9,516 bases of DNA from Planctomycetota bacterium (GTDB lineage: Bacteria; Planctomycetota; UBA1135; UBA2386): assembly GCA_020425885.1 (NCBI GenBank), contig JAGQRA010000306.1, positions 1 to 9,516 of the forward strand, in the 5' to 3' direction. The notes beneath the pieces were generated by a model. That model was not told the origin of the DNA, made no database searches, and worked only from the letters and a program-made list of their open reading frames with translations. Positions 1 through 6,005 of the stretch are shown here, one piece after another (positions within the stretch are counted from its first letter, which is position 1; each line of letters opens with the position of its first letter). Position numbers and translations under genes: made by a program.

Positions 1-227
1 GGCTTGTCCTGCTTGGGCTTGTCGCTGGCGGGTTTGCCGGCCACAGGCTTGGGGTCTTGCTGCTTCTGCCCACCCTGCTCCGTGTTCTTCGTGCCCTTCT
101 CCTCGATCCCCTTCTCCTCGATCCCCTTCTTCTCGATCTTCTGCTCCGGCACCGGCTTGGGTGGCTCCTGCGCGACGAGCGCGCAGCTGAACAACGAAGC
201 TAGGAGCACGGTGACAGTGATCTTCAT
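1..227 (-). CDS. Partial secreted Lys/Glu/Pro-rich protein, 3' end beyond window
   Basis: Seen: reading leftward from an ATG at 227-225 the frame stays open to the window edge, giving 75 codons. It opens with a Sec-type signal peptide (MKITVTVLLASLFSCALVAQ: one Lys, a hydrophobic stretch, then Ala-Gln at the probable cleavage site). A highly charged low-complexity segment follows, including three near-identical five-residue units of the type G-I-E-E-K, then Gln/Lys/Pro-rich sequence. A weak GGAA lies 6 nt before the start. No domain is reached before the edge, so the function is unknown. The layout (signal peptide, 15-bp repeats, Pro/Lys linker) matches the gene at 8711, so a periplasmic or surface protein with a flexible linker before a folded domain is my inference. 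Confidence 0.72.
   Translation of the reverse strand, partial: MKITVTVLLASLFSCALVAQEPPKPVPEQKIEKKGIEEKGIEEKGTKNTEQGGQKQQDPKPVAGKPASDKPKQDK
94..139 (-). repeat. 15-bp in-frame tandem repeat, three units
   Basis: The core CCTTCTCCTCGAT (plus strand) occurs at 95-107 and 110-122. A copy with one substitution lies at 125-137, so the period is exactly 15 bp. Read on the minus strand it encodes repeated Gly-Ile-Glu-Glu/Lys-Lys units in the partial secreted protein. An exact multiple of three keeps the frame when copies are gained or lost, so the linker can vary in length. Confidence 0.85.
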
Positions 228-263
228 GGGCTATTCCGGGACGACCGCGGATGCAGGCGGAGG

Positions 264-269
264 ATCATA
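264..269 (-). promoter_or_regulatory. Possible -10 box for the left-edge secreted gene
   Basis: TATGAT on the minus strand matches the bacterial -10 consensus at five of six positions and would start transcription about 30 nt before the ATG at 227. No convincing -35 hexamer lies at a 16-18 nt spacing, so this is a weak prediction. Confidence 0.28.
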
Positions 270-369
270 TACGACCCGAACAAGAATCGGTACAGGGGCA
301 GGCGTTTCCGTAGCTCCTTCGGCCTCACGCTGGGCATCGAACGCCAGTGCGACCCAGCCGGTCGCCGCT

Positions 370-398
370 GAGCTGCGCGCCTCTCGGCGCGTCAGCTC
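370..398 (-). terminator. Strong hairpin after the ABC permease, probable operon end
   Basis: GAGCTGCGCGCC (370-381) pairs with GGCGCG plus CAGCTC (386-391, 393-398). The stem is 12 bp with one bulged base (392) and a TCTC loop. A further four pairs (365-368 with 401-404) can form beyond a small internal loop. It lies about 30 nt past the permease stop at 427-429. No T-run follows on either strand, so it may stabilise the 3' end or assist factor-dependent termination instead of being a classic intrinsic terminator. The rest of the 199-bp spacer 228-426 holds nothing else I can support apart from the possible -10 box. Confidence 0.6.
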
Positions 399-426
399 CT
401 GCGGGCGGGCGTAGCCGCCGCCTTCC

Positions 427-1821
427 CTAATAGTTTTGGGCGATGCTGTCGGCGACCTGGGTCCGCGACCCCTTGATCGCGGGCAGCAGTCCGGCGAAGG
501 CGCCGATGCCCGTGACCCCGAGCACGAGCCAGAGCTCCCACAGCCCGACCTGCAGCCAGTCGAGGTAGACGCCGGTCATGTCCTCGACCAGACCGCCGCA
601 GCCGAACGCGGTGAGGTGACAGGCGAGCAGACCGAGCGCGCCCCCCCACAGCGACAGCAACCCGGCCTCGAGCACGATGATCGCGAAGATCTGCGCCCGA
701 CGGGCGCCGAGGGAGCGCATGATCGCGATCTCGCGGCGACGCTCGTTCATCGTGTTGTAGATCACGGCCGAGATCGACAACGCCGCGCCGAACAGCACCA
801 GCCAGGCGATGATCAACAGCGCGTCGGCGATGCTGCCCATGTTGCGCAGGAACTTCGGCACGACGTCCTGCGGCCAGCTGACCTGGGCGTCGCCGCGCTT
901 GCCGAATTCCCGCCGCAGGAACTGCGCGCCGAAGTAGTCCTTCGGATCGCAGACGATCGCCGTGAGCCCGAGCTGGCCGGCGTTCACCGGCAGCTTCGCG
1001 GCATCGTCCGGGTTCTTGCCGGGCGGCACCTCGACGACGAAGACCCCGGCCTCGTGGCCGTCGATCAACCAATGCGTGCCGAGCGGCAGGAAGATCGTCG
1101 AGTCGATCGGCGAGTTGGTCGGCTCCAGGATGCCCGTGACCTCGCAAGCCGCCTCGGGGTGCGGATGGAAGCCGAACTCGCCCATCTTGCCATGGACCGG
1201 CGTGACGACGTCGCCGAGCGCCAGGCCGAGCTTCTTGTGGACACGATGGCCCACGACACAGCGCTTCATGGCGTCGCCGAGAACCGGTCGCGGCGGCACC
1301 TCGTCGGCGCCGGTTCGCACCGCCGTCTCGTGCGCCGCCAGCTCGTCGGCGACCCGACGCATGTCGTCGAACGAGAACTCGAACGGGCCACCCTGCGCGA
1401 ACGGCAACGGCTTGCCGCCGCGTTCGAAGGTGGTGAACATCTCGTCGATCGTCGCGATGACGGGGAAGTTGAACTGGCTGACGCTGTCGCCGCGGGCCTG
1501 CGGAATCGCATAGCGCACCGCCGAGCGCCGGCCGCCGATCCGGCCCGATCGCAGGTCGATGCAGGTCTGCAGCGGGATCAGACCCGGCGCATCGCCGACG
1601 TGGAAGATGGTGTTGAGCACGATCTCCAGCTGGCTCGCATCCTTGGGGCCGACCACGGCCTGATAGCCACCGACGCTGCCCTTGTAGCGCTGCTCGGTCT
1701 GCTCGGCCATCATCAGGATCGCGGCATAGAGCCCGGTGGCGACGACGATCGCCAGGATCGTCAGGCCAGAGGCCACCGCCCGGATGCGCAGGTTGCGCAC
1801 GCTGATCGACCAGAGCCTCAT
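427..1821 (-). CDS. FtsX/MacB-type ABC transporter permease
   Basis: This 464-residue inner-membrane protein has the classic four-helix layout of the FtsX/MacB/LolC class. TM1 spans about residues 16-38. A large extracytoplasmic domain follows (about 40-330). Then come TM2 (about 331-355), TM3 (about 379-403) and TM4 (about 427-449). The extracytoplasmic domain has family-typical stretches: VVGHRVHKKLGLALGD near 189-204 and EVTGILEPTNSPIDSTIFLP near 227-246. Between TM2 and TM3 lies NERRREIAIMRSLGARRAQIF (residues 359-379 less one), the cytoplasmic coupling element seen in these permeases. The ATG overlaps the ATPase stop as ATGA, implying translational coupling. Members of this class mostly drive periplasmic mechanics (lipoprotein or metabolite extrusion) instead of moving substrate through the membrane helices. 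No MacA-like or LolE-like partner is present, so the permease probably homodimerises. The substrate is unknown. Confidence 0.9.
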   Translation of the reverse strand: MRLWSISVRNLRIRAVASGLTILAIVVATGLYAAILMMAEQTEQRYKGSVGGYQAVVGPKDASQLEIVLNTIFHVGDAPGLIPLQTCIDLRSGRIGGRRSAVRYAIPQARGDSVSQFNFPVIATIDEMFTTFERGGKPLPFAQGGPFEFSFDDMRRVADELAAHETAVRTGADEVPPRPVLGDAMKRCVVGHRVHKKLGLALGDVVTPVHGKMGEFGFHPHPEAACEVTGILEPTNSPIDSTIFLPLGTHWLIDGHEAGVFVVEVPPGKNPDDAAKLPVNAGQLGLTAIVCDPKDYFGAQFLRREFGKRGDAQVSWPQDVVPKFLRNMGSIADALLIIAWLVLFGAALSISAVIYNTMNERRREIAIMRSLGARRAQIFAIIVLEAGLLSLWGGALGLLACHLTAFGCGGLVEDMTGVYLDWLQVGLWELWLVLGVTGIGAFAGLLPAIKGSRTQVADSIAQNY

Positions 1822-2501
1822 GCCGAGGCTCCCGCCGCCGCGCCGCCGCGCAGCGTCGCCAGGTCCACGGTCCGTTGCATGCGTCGGGCCGACTCCGGAT
1901 CGTGGGTGACCATGACCACGGTCTTGCCGCCGTCGCTGGCCATCTGCAGCAGCAGATCGAGCACCTGCGTCCCGGTCGTCTTGTCCTGATTGCCGAGCGG
2001 TTCGTCCATCAGGACCAGCTCGGGGTCGTTGATCAGGGCCCGGCAGATCGCCACCCGCTGCACCTGGCCGACCGACAGCTCGCTCGGGCGGTGATGCATG
2101 CGCTCGCCGAGGCCGACCTGGTCGAGCAGCGCCACCGCCCGCGCCCGGGCGTCGCCGCCGGCCCCGCCGCCGAACAGGGCGCCGAGCAACACGTTCTCCA
2201 GGGCACTGAACGGCTGCAGCAGGTTGAAGGTCTGGTAGACCATGCCGATGTGACGACCGCGGTGGCGATCGCGCGCGGCTTCACCGAGCCGGTCGATGCG
2301 TTGCCCGACGACCTCGACCTCGCCGCGATCGGCACGCAGGATGCCGGCGAGGATGTGCAGCAACGTCGTCTTGCCGGTACCGGATCGGCCGACCAGGGCG
2401 ACCTGCTCGCCGGCTTCGACCTCGAGCCGGTCGACCGCGCAGGCGAGGACCTCGCGGTCACCCTGCCGATAACTCTTGTGGACATCGATCAGGCGGATCA
2501 T
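1818..2501 (-). CDS. ABC transporter ATPase, LolD/MacB type, with LSVGQ signature
   Basis: This is a 227-residue nucleotide-binding subunit, the usual length for LolD-like ATPases. Seen: Walker A GRSGTGKTT at 38-46, Q-loop Gln 90 in MVYQTFNLLQPFSALENV, signature LSVGQ at 142-146, Walker B LVLMDEP at 162-168 with catalytic Glu 167, and switch His 200 in VMVTHD. The signature has Val where the consensus LSGGQ has Gly, and the D-loop region reads GNQD instead of the common GNLD. Both changes look tolerable. I chose the ATG at 2501 because the family's N-terminal strand (IRLIDVHKSY) begins there; the frame stays open much further upstream but overlaps eboE and has no family similarity. No Shine-Dalgarno sequence precedes it. 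The gene ends in ATGA overlap with the permease it powers. Confidence 0.92.
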   Translation of the reverse strand: MIRLIDVHKSYRQGDREVLACAVDRLEVEAGEQVALVGRSGTGKTTLLHILAGILRADRGEVEVVGQRIDRLGEAARDRHRGRHIGMVYQTFNLLQPFSALENVLLGALFGGGAGGDARARAVALLDQVGLGERMHHRPSELSVGQVQRVAICRALINDPELVLMDEPLGNQDKTTGTQVLDLLLQMASDGGKTVVMVTHDPESARRMQRTVDLATLRGGAAAGASA

Positions 2502-2505
2502 CGGA

Positions 2506-2516
2506 CGCGCAGGATA
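2506..2516 (-). promoter_or_regulatory. TATCCTGCGCG element before the ATPase start
   Basis: On the minus strand the 11-mer TATCCTGCGCG ends 4 nt before the ATPase ATG. The same 11-mer ends 5 nt before the eboE ATG (3691-3701). TATCCT fits the TANNNT pattern of a -10 box and would place a transcript start at or next to the start codon, which is consistent with the missing Shine-Dalgarno sequence. No good -35 was found. An unknown translational or regulatory site is the alternative. Confidence 0.4.
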
Positions 2517-2527
2517 CGCGTCAGGGG

Positions 2528-2551
2528 TGCCTTCGTTCAGCAACGAAGGCA
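2528..2551 (-). promoter_or_regulatory. Perfect hairpin over the eboE stop codon
   Basis: TGCCTTCGTT (2528-2537) and AACGAAGGCA (2542-2551) are perfect 10-bp inverted repeats around a 4-nt loop. On the minus-strand transcript the structure covers the last codons and the TGA (2539-2537) of eboE and ends 26 nt before the ATPase ATG. No U-run follows. It could be an intercistronic stabiliser, a partial terminator setting the eboE to ABC ratio, or a DNA site for a dimeric regulator. Confidence 0.6.
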
Positions 2552-3685
2552 GGATGCCGCGAAGTCGAGCTCGCGCGCCAGCCGCTGCGCGAGCGGGGCC
2601 TCGGCATCGAAGCCGCGCAACACCGACCAGGTGTAGGTCTCGACCTCGAGCAACGGCATCGGCTCGCCGGATCGTGCGAGCGCCTGCAGCACCCGTTCGA
2701 CCTCGGCCCGCGTCGAGCCGAAGCTGCCGGGCTCGTCCCAGTAGAGCGGCACGTGGTAGTGCGTGCGCAGGCGCCCCGCGGCCTCGAACTGCGATCGCCG
2801 CGCCGCGACCTCGTCGAGGTCGAGCGCACGCAGTCCGTTCGCGGCCGCGGTCTGATGCAGGTAGCGCGGCTCGGCGAAGGCCAGCAGGCGGTCGAGGCCG
2901 TCCGCCGCGCGGACCTCGAGGCACGAGCTGACCTGGACCTTCGGCACCGCGATGCCACGGGCGCGCAGATCGGCGAGCGCGGCCACGGCATCCTCGTCGA
3001 CGACGGCGAGGTGGCACAGATCGACGCAGACGCCGAGGTGGCGACGCAGCACCGCCTCCGGCACCGTGGTCCAGGCGCCCTCCTCGAACAGCCACCGCTC
3101 CAGGAACGAAGCCGTCGCCGCCGCCGTCTCGAGCAGGCAATCCGGTTCGGGTTCGAGCGCGAGCACGCAGCGGACACCGGTCTCGGCCTCGATCGCCGCG
3201 AACGCGCTGGCACAGCGCGCGAGGTTGCGCGCCATGCGCCGCAGGTCCGCCGGCTCTTCACCCGGACCGCGGTAGCCCAACGGCAAGGTCGACAACGGCA
3301 CCGTCGCCCCGGTCGGCGCCAGGCCGGCGGCCAGTTCGGCGCACAGCCGGGTGTAGTGCAGCCGCTCCTCGCTGCCCCAGTCGGGGGCGTAGACGGCGGT
3401 CTTGACGACCTCGTCGTGGAAGTTGCCGAACGGGAACACGTTCATGGTCCACAACGGCAGGTCGAACTCGACCAACGCGGTCTGCAGCCGTCGGCGCGCG
3501 CGCTGGTCGGCGGCGAGGTGGAATGCGAGGTCGGCGGGCCACCACAGCCCCAGCCCGAAGCTGCGCCCGGCGGCGCGGGCCGCTCGGGCGACCGGCTGGG
3601 CGTGATCGCGCAGGGCCAGCAGGTGGGCCTCGAGATCCGGCGCCGGGTGGACGTTGCTGCAGTAGGTCAGGCGCGGCGCGGTCAT
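2537..3685 (-). CDS. eboE: EboE-like TIM-barrel protein (metabolite traffic, sugar isomerase/epimerase fold)
   Basis: This 382-residue soluble protein starts with LTYCSNVHPAPDLE, followed by a Gly-Leu-Gly-Leu strand, FPFGNFHDEVVKTAVYAPDW at about 84-103, SEERLHYT, and LSTLPLGYRG at 131-140. These are hallmarks I recognise from EboE of the ebo clusters. It belongs to the xylose-isomerase-like/AP endonuclease 2 fold. Probable metal ligands are Glu 178 or 180 (LALEPEP), Asp 222 and His 225 (VDLCH), His 309/311 and Glu 347 or 349 (LLEVETYTW). Known: ebo genes are linked to moving aromatic precursors to the periplasm in cyanobacterial scytonemin synthesis; the reaction of EboE itself is unsettled. 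I chose the ATG at 3685 over an upstream GTG at 3751 because the conserved N-terminus begins just after it. No Shine-Dalgarno sequence is present. The usual partners eboA-D and eboF are absent from this window. Confidence 0.85.
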   Translation of the reverse strand: MTAPRLTYCSNVHPAPDLEAHLLALRDHAQPVARAARAAGRSFGLGLWWPADLAFHLAADQRARRRLQTALVEFDLPLWTMNVFPFGNFHDEVVKTAVYAPDWGSEERLHYTRLCAELAAGLAPTGATVPLSTLPLGYRGPGEEPADLRRMARNLARCASAFAAIEAETGVRCVLALEPEPDCLLETAAATASFLERWLFEEGAWTTVPEAVLRRHLGVCVDLCHLAVVDEDAVAALADLRARGIAVPKVQVSSCLEVRAADGLDRLLAFAEPRYLHQTAAANGLRALDLDEVAARRSQFEAAGRLRTHYHVPLYWDEPGSFGSTRAEVERVLQALARSGEPMPLLEVETYTWSVLRGFDAEAPLAQRLARELDFAASCLRC

Positions 3686-3690
3686 GGCCG

Positions 3691-3701
3691 CGCGCAGGAT
3701 A
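3691..3701 (-). promoter_or_regulatory. TATCCTGCGCG element before the eboE start
   Basis: Minus-strand 11-mer identical to the one at 2506-2516, ending 5 nt before the eboE ATG. TATCCT lies 10 nt from the ATG and fits TANNNT, so a leaderless or nearly leaderless promoter is possible. I see no -35 hexamer of quality at the expected distance. Confidence 0.4.
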
Positions 3702-3742
3702 TCGCCACGGGCACGACATTGCTGCGGCGCAACGGCGAGCGT

Positions 3743-3762
3743 CCTTCGCACCGGTGCGAGGG
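3743..3762. promoter_or_regulatory. Palindromic operator candidate between eboE and the LOG gene
   Basis: TCGCACCGGTGCGA at 3746-3759 is a perfect 14-bp palindrome with no spacer. Three flanking bases on each side extend it to 20 bp with a single mismatched pair. It lies 61-74 bp before the eboE start and about 87-100 bp before the LOG gene start, inside the 160-bp divergent spacer (3686-3845). Placement and symmetry fit a dimeric repressor or activator site controlling one or both genes. A transcribed hairpin is less likely because no loop is available. I see no other feature in the spacer apart from the element at 3691 and the LOG ribosome binding site. Confidence 0.5.
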
Positions 3763-3831
3763 CGAAGCCCAGGGCAATTCGGAGTTCGCGGGCTCAGCAT
3801 TCGGCGACCGGAAAGCCGATGGGGCGGTGAC

Positions 3832-3837
3832 AGGTGA
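3832..3837 (+). promoter_or_regulatory. Ribosome binding site deciding the LOG gene start
   Basis: AGGTGA lies 8 nt before the ATG at 3846. The alternative GTG at 3834 overlaps this site and has only a distant GGGG upstream, so the ATG is preferred. Confidence 0.5.
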
Positions 3838-3845
3838 GCCCCCCG

Positions 3846-4760
3846 ATGACGACGAACCGAGAGAACCCGCCCGCTGGCGCTCACCACAATGGCCTGTCGA
3901 ACGGCCATGCCGAGCGCATCCGATTGATCCGCGGATCCTCCAGCTACCGCCAGTCACACATCGACCCGGACTTCATGTGCCGCGACGAGCTGCGTCCGGT
4001 CCGGCTGCAGCTCGAGCTGCTGAAGCCCGAGCTCATCATGGAGGAAGAGGGCGTCAAGTCGACCATCGTCGTGTTCGGCGGCACCCGCGTCGTCTCGGCC
4101 GTCGAGGCCGAGCGTCGCCTCGAATCCGCGCGCGCCGACCTCGCGGCGGCGCCTGCCGACCCCGCCCGCAAGCGCCGCGTCCGCATCGCCGAGAACGTGC
4201 TGAAGAAGGCGCCCTACTACGACGAGGCCCGCGAGCTCGGACGCATCGTCTCGAGCCACTGCCAGCTCGACCACCATTGTGACTACGTCGTCTGCACCGG
4301 CGGCGGCCCCGGCATCATGGAGGCCGCCAACCGCGGCGCGCACGACATCGGCGCCAAGTCCATCGGACTCAACATCACCCTGCCGTTCGAGCAGGAACCC
4401 AACAGCTTCATCACCCCGGAGCTGTGCTTCGAGTTCAAGTACTTCGCCATCCGCAAGATGCACTTCCTGATGCGGGCGAAGGCCATGGTCGCGTTCCCGG
4501 GCGGCTTCGGCACGATGGACGAACTGTTCGAGGCCCTGACGCTGATCCAGACGCACCGCATGGAGTCGATCCCGGTCGTGCTGTTCGGCCGCGACTACTG
4601 GGATCGCCTGATCAACTGGGAGCTGTTCGTCGAGGAAGGCACCATCTCGCCGGAGGACCTCGACCTGATCTCCTACGCCGAGACCGCCCAGGAGTGCTGG
4701 CAGACCATCGAGACCTTCTACAGCGGCAAGCCCGGCGAGCGGCTGCCGCGCGGCCAGTAG
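3846..4760 (+). CDS. LOG-family Rossmann-fold protein (probable nucleoside monophosphate phosphoribohydrolase)
   Basis: This is a 304-residue cytosolic protein of the LOG (lonely guy)/TIGR00730 type, the longer variant with an N-terminal extension of about 70 residues. Seen: first Rossmann strand STIVVFGGTRVV at 72-83, GGGPGIMEAANRGA at 152-165, RKMHFLMRAK at 203-212 (Arg-Lys in the position of the catalytic pair) and PGGFGTMDE at 218-226, the PGGxGTxxE signature. Known members split the N-glycosidic bond of AMP, IMP or cytokinin-type nucleotides to give free base and ribose 5-phosphate. In bacteria without plant hosts the role is usually purine nucleotide homeostasis, and that is my inference here. 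A charged insertion (about 84-135) separates the first two motifs. The gene is divergent from eboE and is followed by the kinase gene after 116 bp, so a shared transcript with the kinase is possible but unproven. The spacer 4761-4876 holds no clear terminator. Confidence 0.88.
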   Translation: MTTNRENPPAGAHHNGLSNGHAERIRLIRGSSSYRQSHIDPDFMCRDELRPVRLQLELLKPELIMEEEGVKSTIVVFGGTRVVSAVEAERRLESARADLAAAPADPARKRRVRIAENVLKKAPYYDEARELGRIVSSHCQLDHHCDYVVCTGGGPGIMEAANRGAHDIGAKSIGLNITLPFEQEPNSFITPELCFEFKYFAIRKMHFLMRAKAMVAFPGGFGTMDELFEALTLIQTHRMESIPVVLFGRDYWDRLINWELFVEEGTISPEDLDLISYAETAQECWQTIETFYSGKPGERLPRGQ

Positions 4761-4865
4761 GCCCGACGCTCTCACTCGCCGGCGGCCGCGACCCGAAGTA
4801 GTGTGACATGGCGTCGGTCGAGGTCGATTCGCATCGGGAACGGCCGAGGCGTCGCGCTCACCGAT

Positions 4866-4870
4866 GGAGA
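4866..4870 (+). promoter_or_regulatory. Ribosome binding site deciding the kinase start
   Basis: GGAGA with 6 nt to the ATG at 4877 is the best Shine-Dalgarno site in this region. The in-frame ATG at 4808 has none, and the extra 23 residues it would add are Arg-rich and match no domain. Confidence 0.65.
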
Positions 4871-4876
4871 GACTTC

Positions 4877-5986
4877 ATGACGTCAGCACCGGACCAACCG
4901 CCCTATCCGGCAGACCTCTACCGCCAGATGGTCGAGGCCGCCCCCAACGCCATGATCCTCGTCGACGCGGCGGGCAACATTGTGGTGGTCAACTCCGAGG
5001 CCGAGGTCATGTTCGGCTACGGGCACGGCGAGATGCTCGGCCTGAGCGTCGAGGAACTCGTCCCGCATCGCTACCGGGTCATCCACCAGGAGATGCGGGC
5101 CGGCTTCGCGCATCACCCCAGCAGACGAAGGATGGGTGCCGGGCGCGAATTGTGGGCGCTGCAGAAGAACGGCACCGAGGTCCCCGTCGAGATCGGACTC
5201 AGCATCGTCGACACCGAAGCCGGCGAGTTCGTCCTCGCGGCCTGCGTCGACATCACCGCGCGCCGGCGCTCGGAGGAATCCCTGAGTCGGTACACGCGCG
5301 AGCTCAAGCGCAGCAATCAGGATCTCGAGGACTTCGCCTACATCGCGTCCCACGACCTGCGGTCACCGCTACGGGCCATCGACAATCTCGCCGCGTGGAT
5401 CGCGGAGGACTCGGCCGAGCACCTGGACGCCGATGGGAACGAGAACCTGCAGCTGATGCGCGGACGGATCCGTCGCATGCATCAACTGCTCGATGACCTG
5501 CTCGGTTACTCGCGCGCCGGACGGACGGGAGCCGATCAGGTCGACCTGCAGTCGGAGGACGTCGTGCGCAACATCCTCGACACGATCGAGGTCCCCGCCG
5601 AGTTCCGCATCGAGATCACGTCACGGCTGCCGCAACTGCACACCCTGGCGACGCCGCTGGAGACGTGTCTCCGCAACCTGATCTCGAATGCCATCAAGCA
5701 TCACGACCGGATCGACGGCCGCGTCACCGTCTCGGCCACCGAGGCCGCCGATCACGTCGTCTTCAGCGTCACCGACGACGGCCCCGGGATCGAGGCGCAG
5801 CACTTCGATCGCATCTTCAAGGTCTTCCATACCCTCAAGCCCCGCGACGAGAGCGAGGGCAGCGGCATGGGCCTGGCGATCATCAAGAAGATCACCGAGC
5901 GCTTCGACGGCAAGGTCGAGGTCGAGTCCGAGCCGGGCAAGGGCTCGACGTTCCGCCTGACCTGGCCGCGCACCGTCGCGATCTGA
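4877..5986 (+). CDS. Soluble PAS-domain sensor histidine kinase
   Basis: This is a 369-residue two-component sensor with no membrane helix or signal peptide, so it senses an internal cue. Domains in order: one PAS domain (about 14-125, with MILVDAAGNIVVVNSEAEVMFGY early and ending VLAACVDITARR); a short coiled linker; HisKA with phospho-acceptor His 159 in SHDLRSPL (dimerisation helices to about 215); and HATPase (about 250-365). The HATPase has N-box LRNLISNAIKHH, G1 DDGPGI at 300-305, F-box FDRIFKVF, G2 GSGMGLAI at 328-335 and G3 GKGSTF. All catalytic motifs are intact. The kinase core resembles the phytochrome-associated HisKA group. The PAS ligand cannot be told; I see no obvious heme or flavin-binding signature. 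Its stop is 19 bp from the stop of the opposing response regulator, a likely but unproven partner. Confidence 0.93.
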   Translation: MTSAPDQPPYPADLYRQMVEAAPNAMILVDAAGNIVVVNSEAEVMFGYGHGEMLGLSVEELVPHRYRVIHQEMRAGFAHHPSRRRMGAGRELWALQKNGTEVPVEIGLSIVDTEAGEFVLAACVDITARRRSEESLSRYTRELKRSNQDLEDFAYIASHDLRSPLRAIDNLAAWIAEDSAEHLDADGNENLQLMRGRIRRMHQLLDDLLGYSRAGRTGADQVDLQSEDVVRNILDTIEVPAEFRIEITSRLPQLHTLATPLETCLRNLISNAIKHHDRIDGRVTVSATEAADHVVFSVTDDGPGIEAQHFDRIFKVFHTLKPRDESEGSGMGLAIIKKITERFDGKVEVESEPGKGSTFRLTWPRTVAI

Positions 5987-6005
5987 GCCCAGAGGCGCAG
6001 CGGCA

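Noticed and set aside
94..139. CRISPR-like or regulatory reading of the 15-bp repeats
   Set aside because: There are no spacers, the period is an exact codon multiple and the repeats lie within an open frame, so a protein repeat explains them.
4..414. 136-codon plus-strand frame at the left edge
   Set aside because: It is Cys/Ser/Phe-rich and antisense to a frame with a good signal peptide and in-frame repeats.
436..1989. 517-codon open frame on the plus strand opposite the permease and ATPase
   Set aside because: It is antisense to two clear ABC genes, its product is rich in Arg, Asp, Ala and His without any domain, and it arises from G/C at third positions of the real genes.
2502..3140. 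Long N-terminal extension of the ATPase frame (440 codons in total)
   Set aside because: The added part overlaps eboE out of frame and is Arg/Gly/Ala-rich. ABC ATPase homology begins at the ATG at 2501.
2753..4282. 509-codon plus-strand frame across eboE, the divergent spacer and the LOG gene
   Set aside because: It crosses two genes in opposite directions and the promoter region, has no recognisable motif and has low-complexity Arg/Gly/Gln content.
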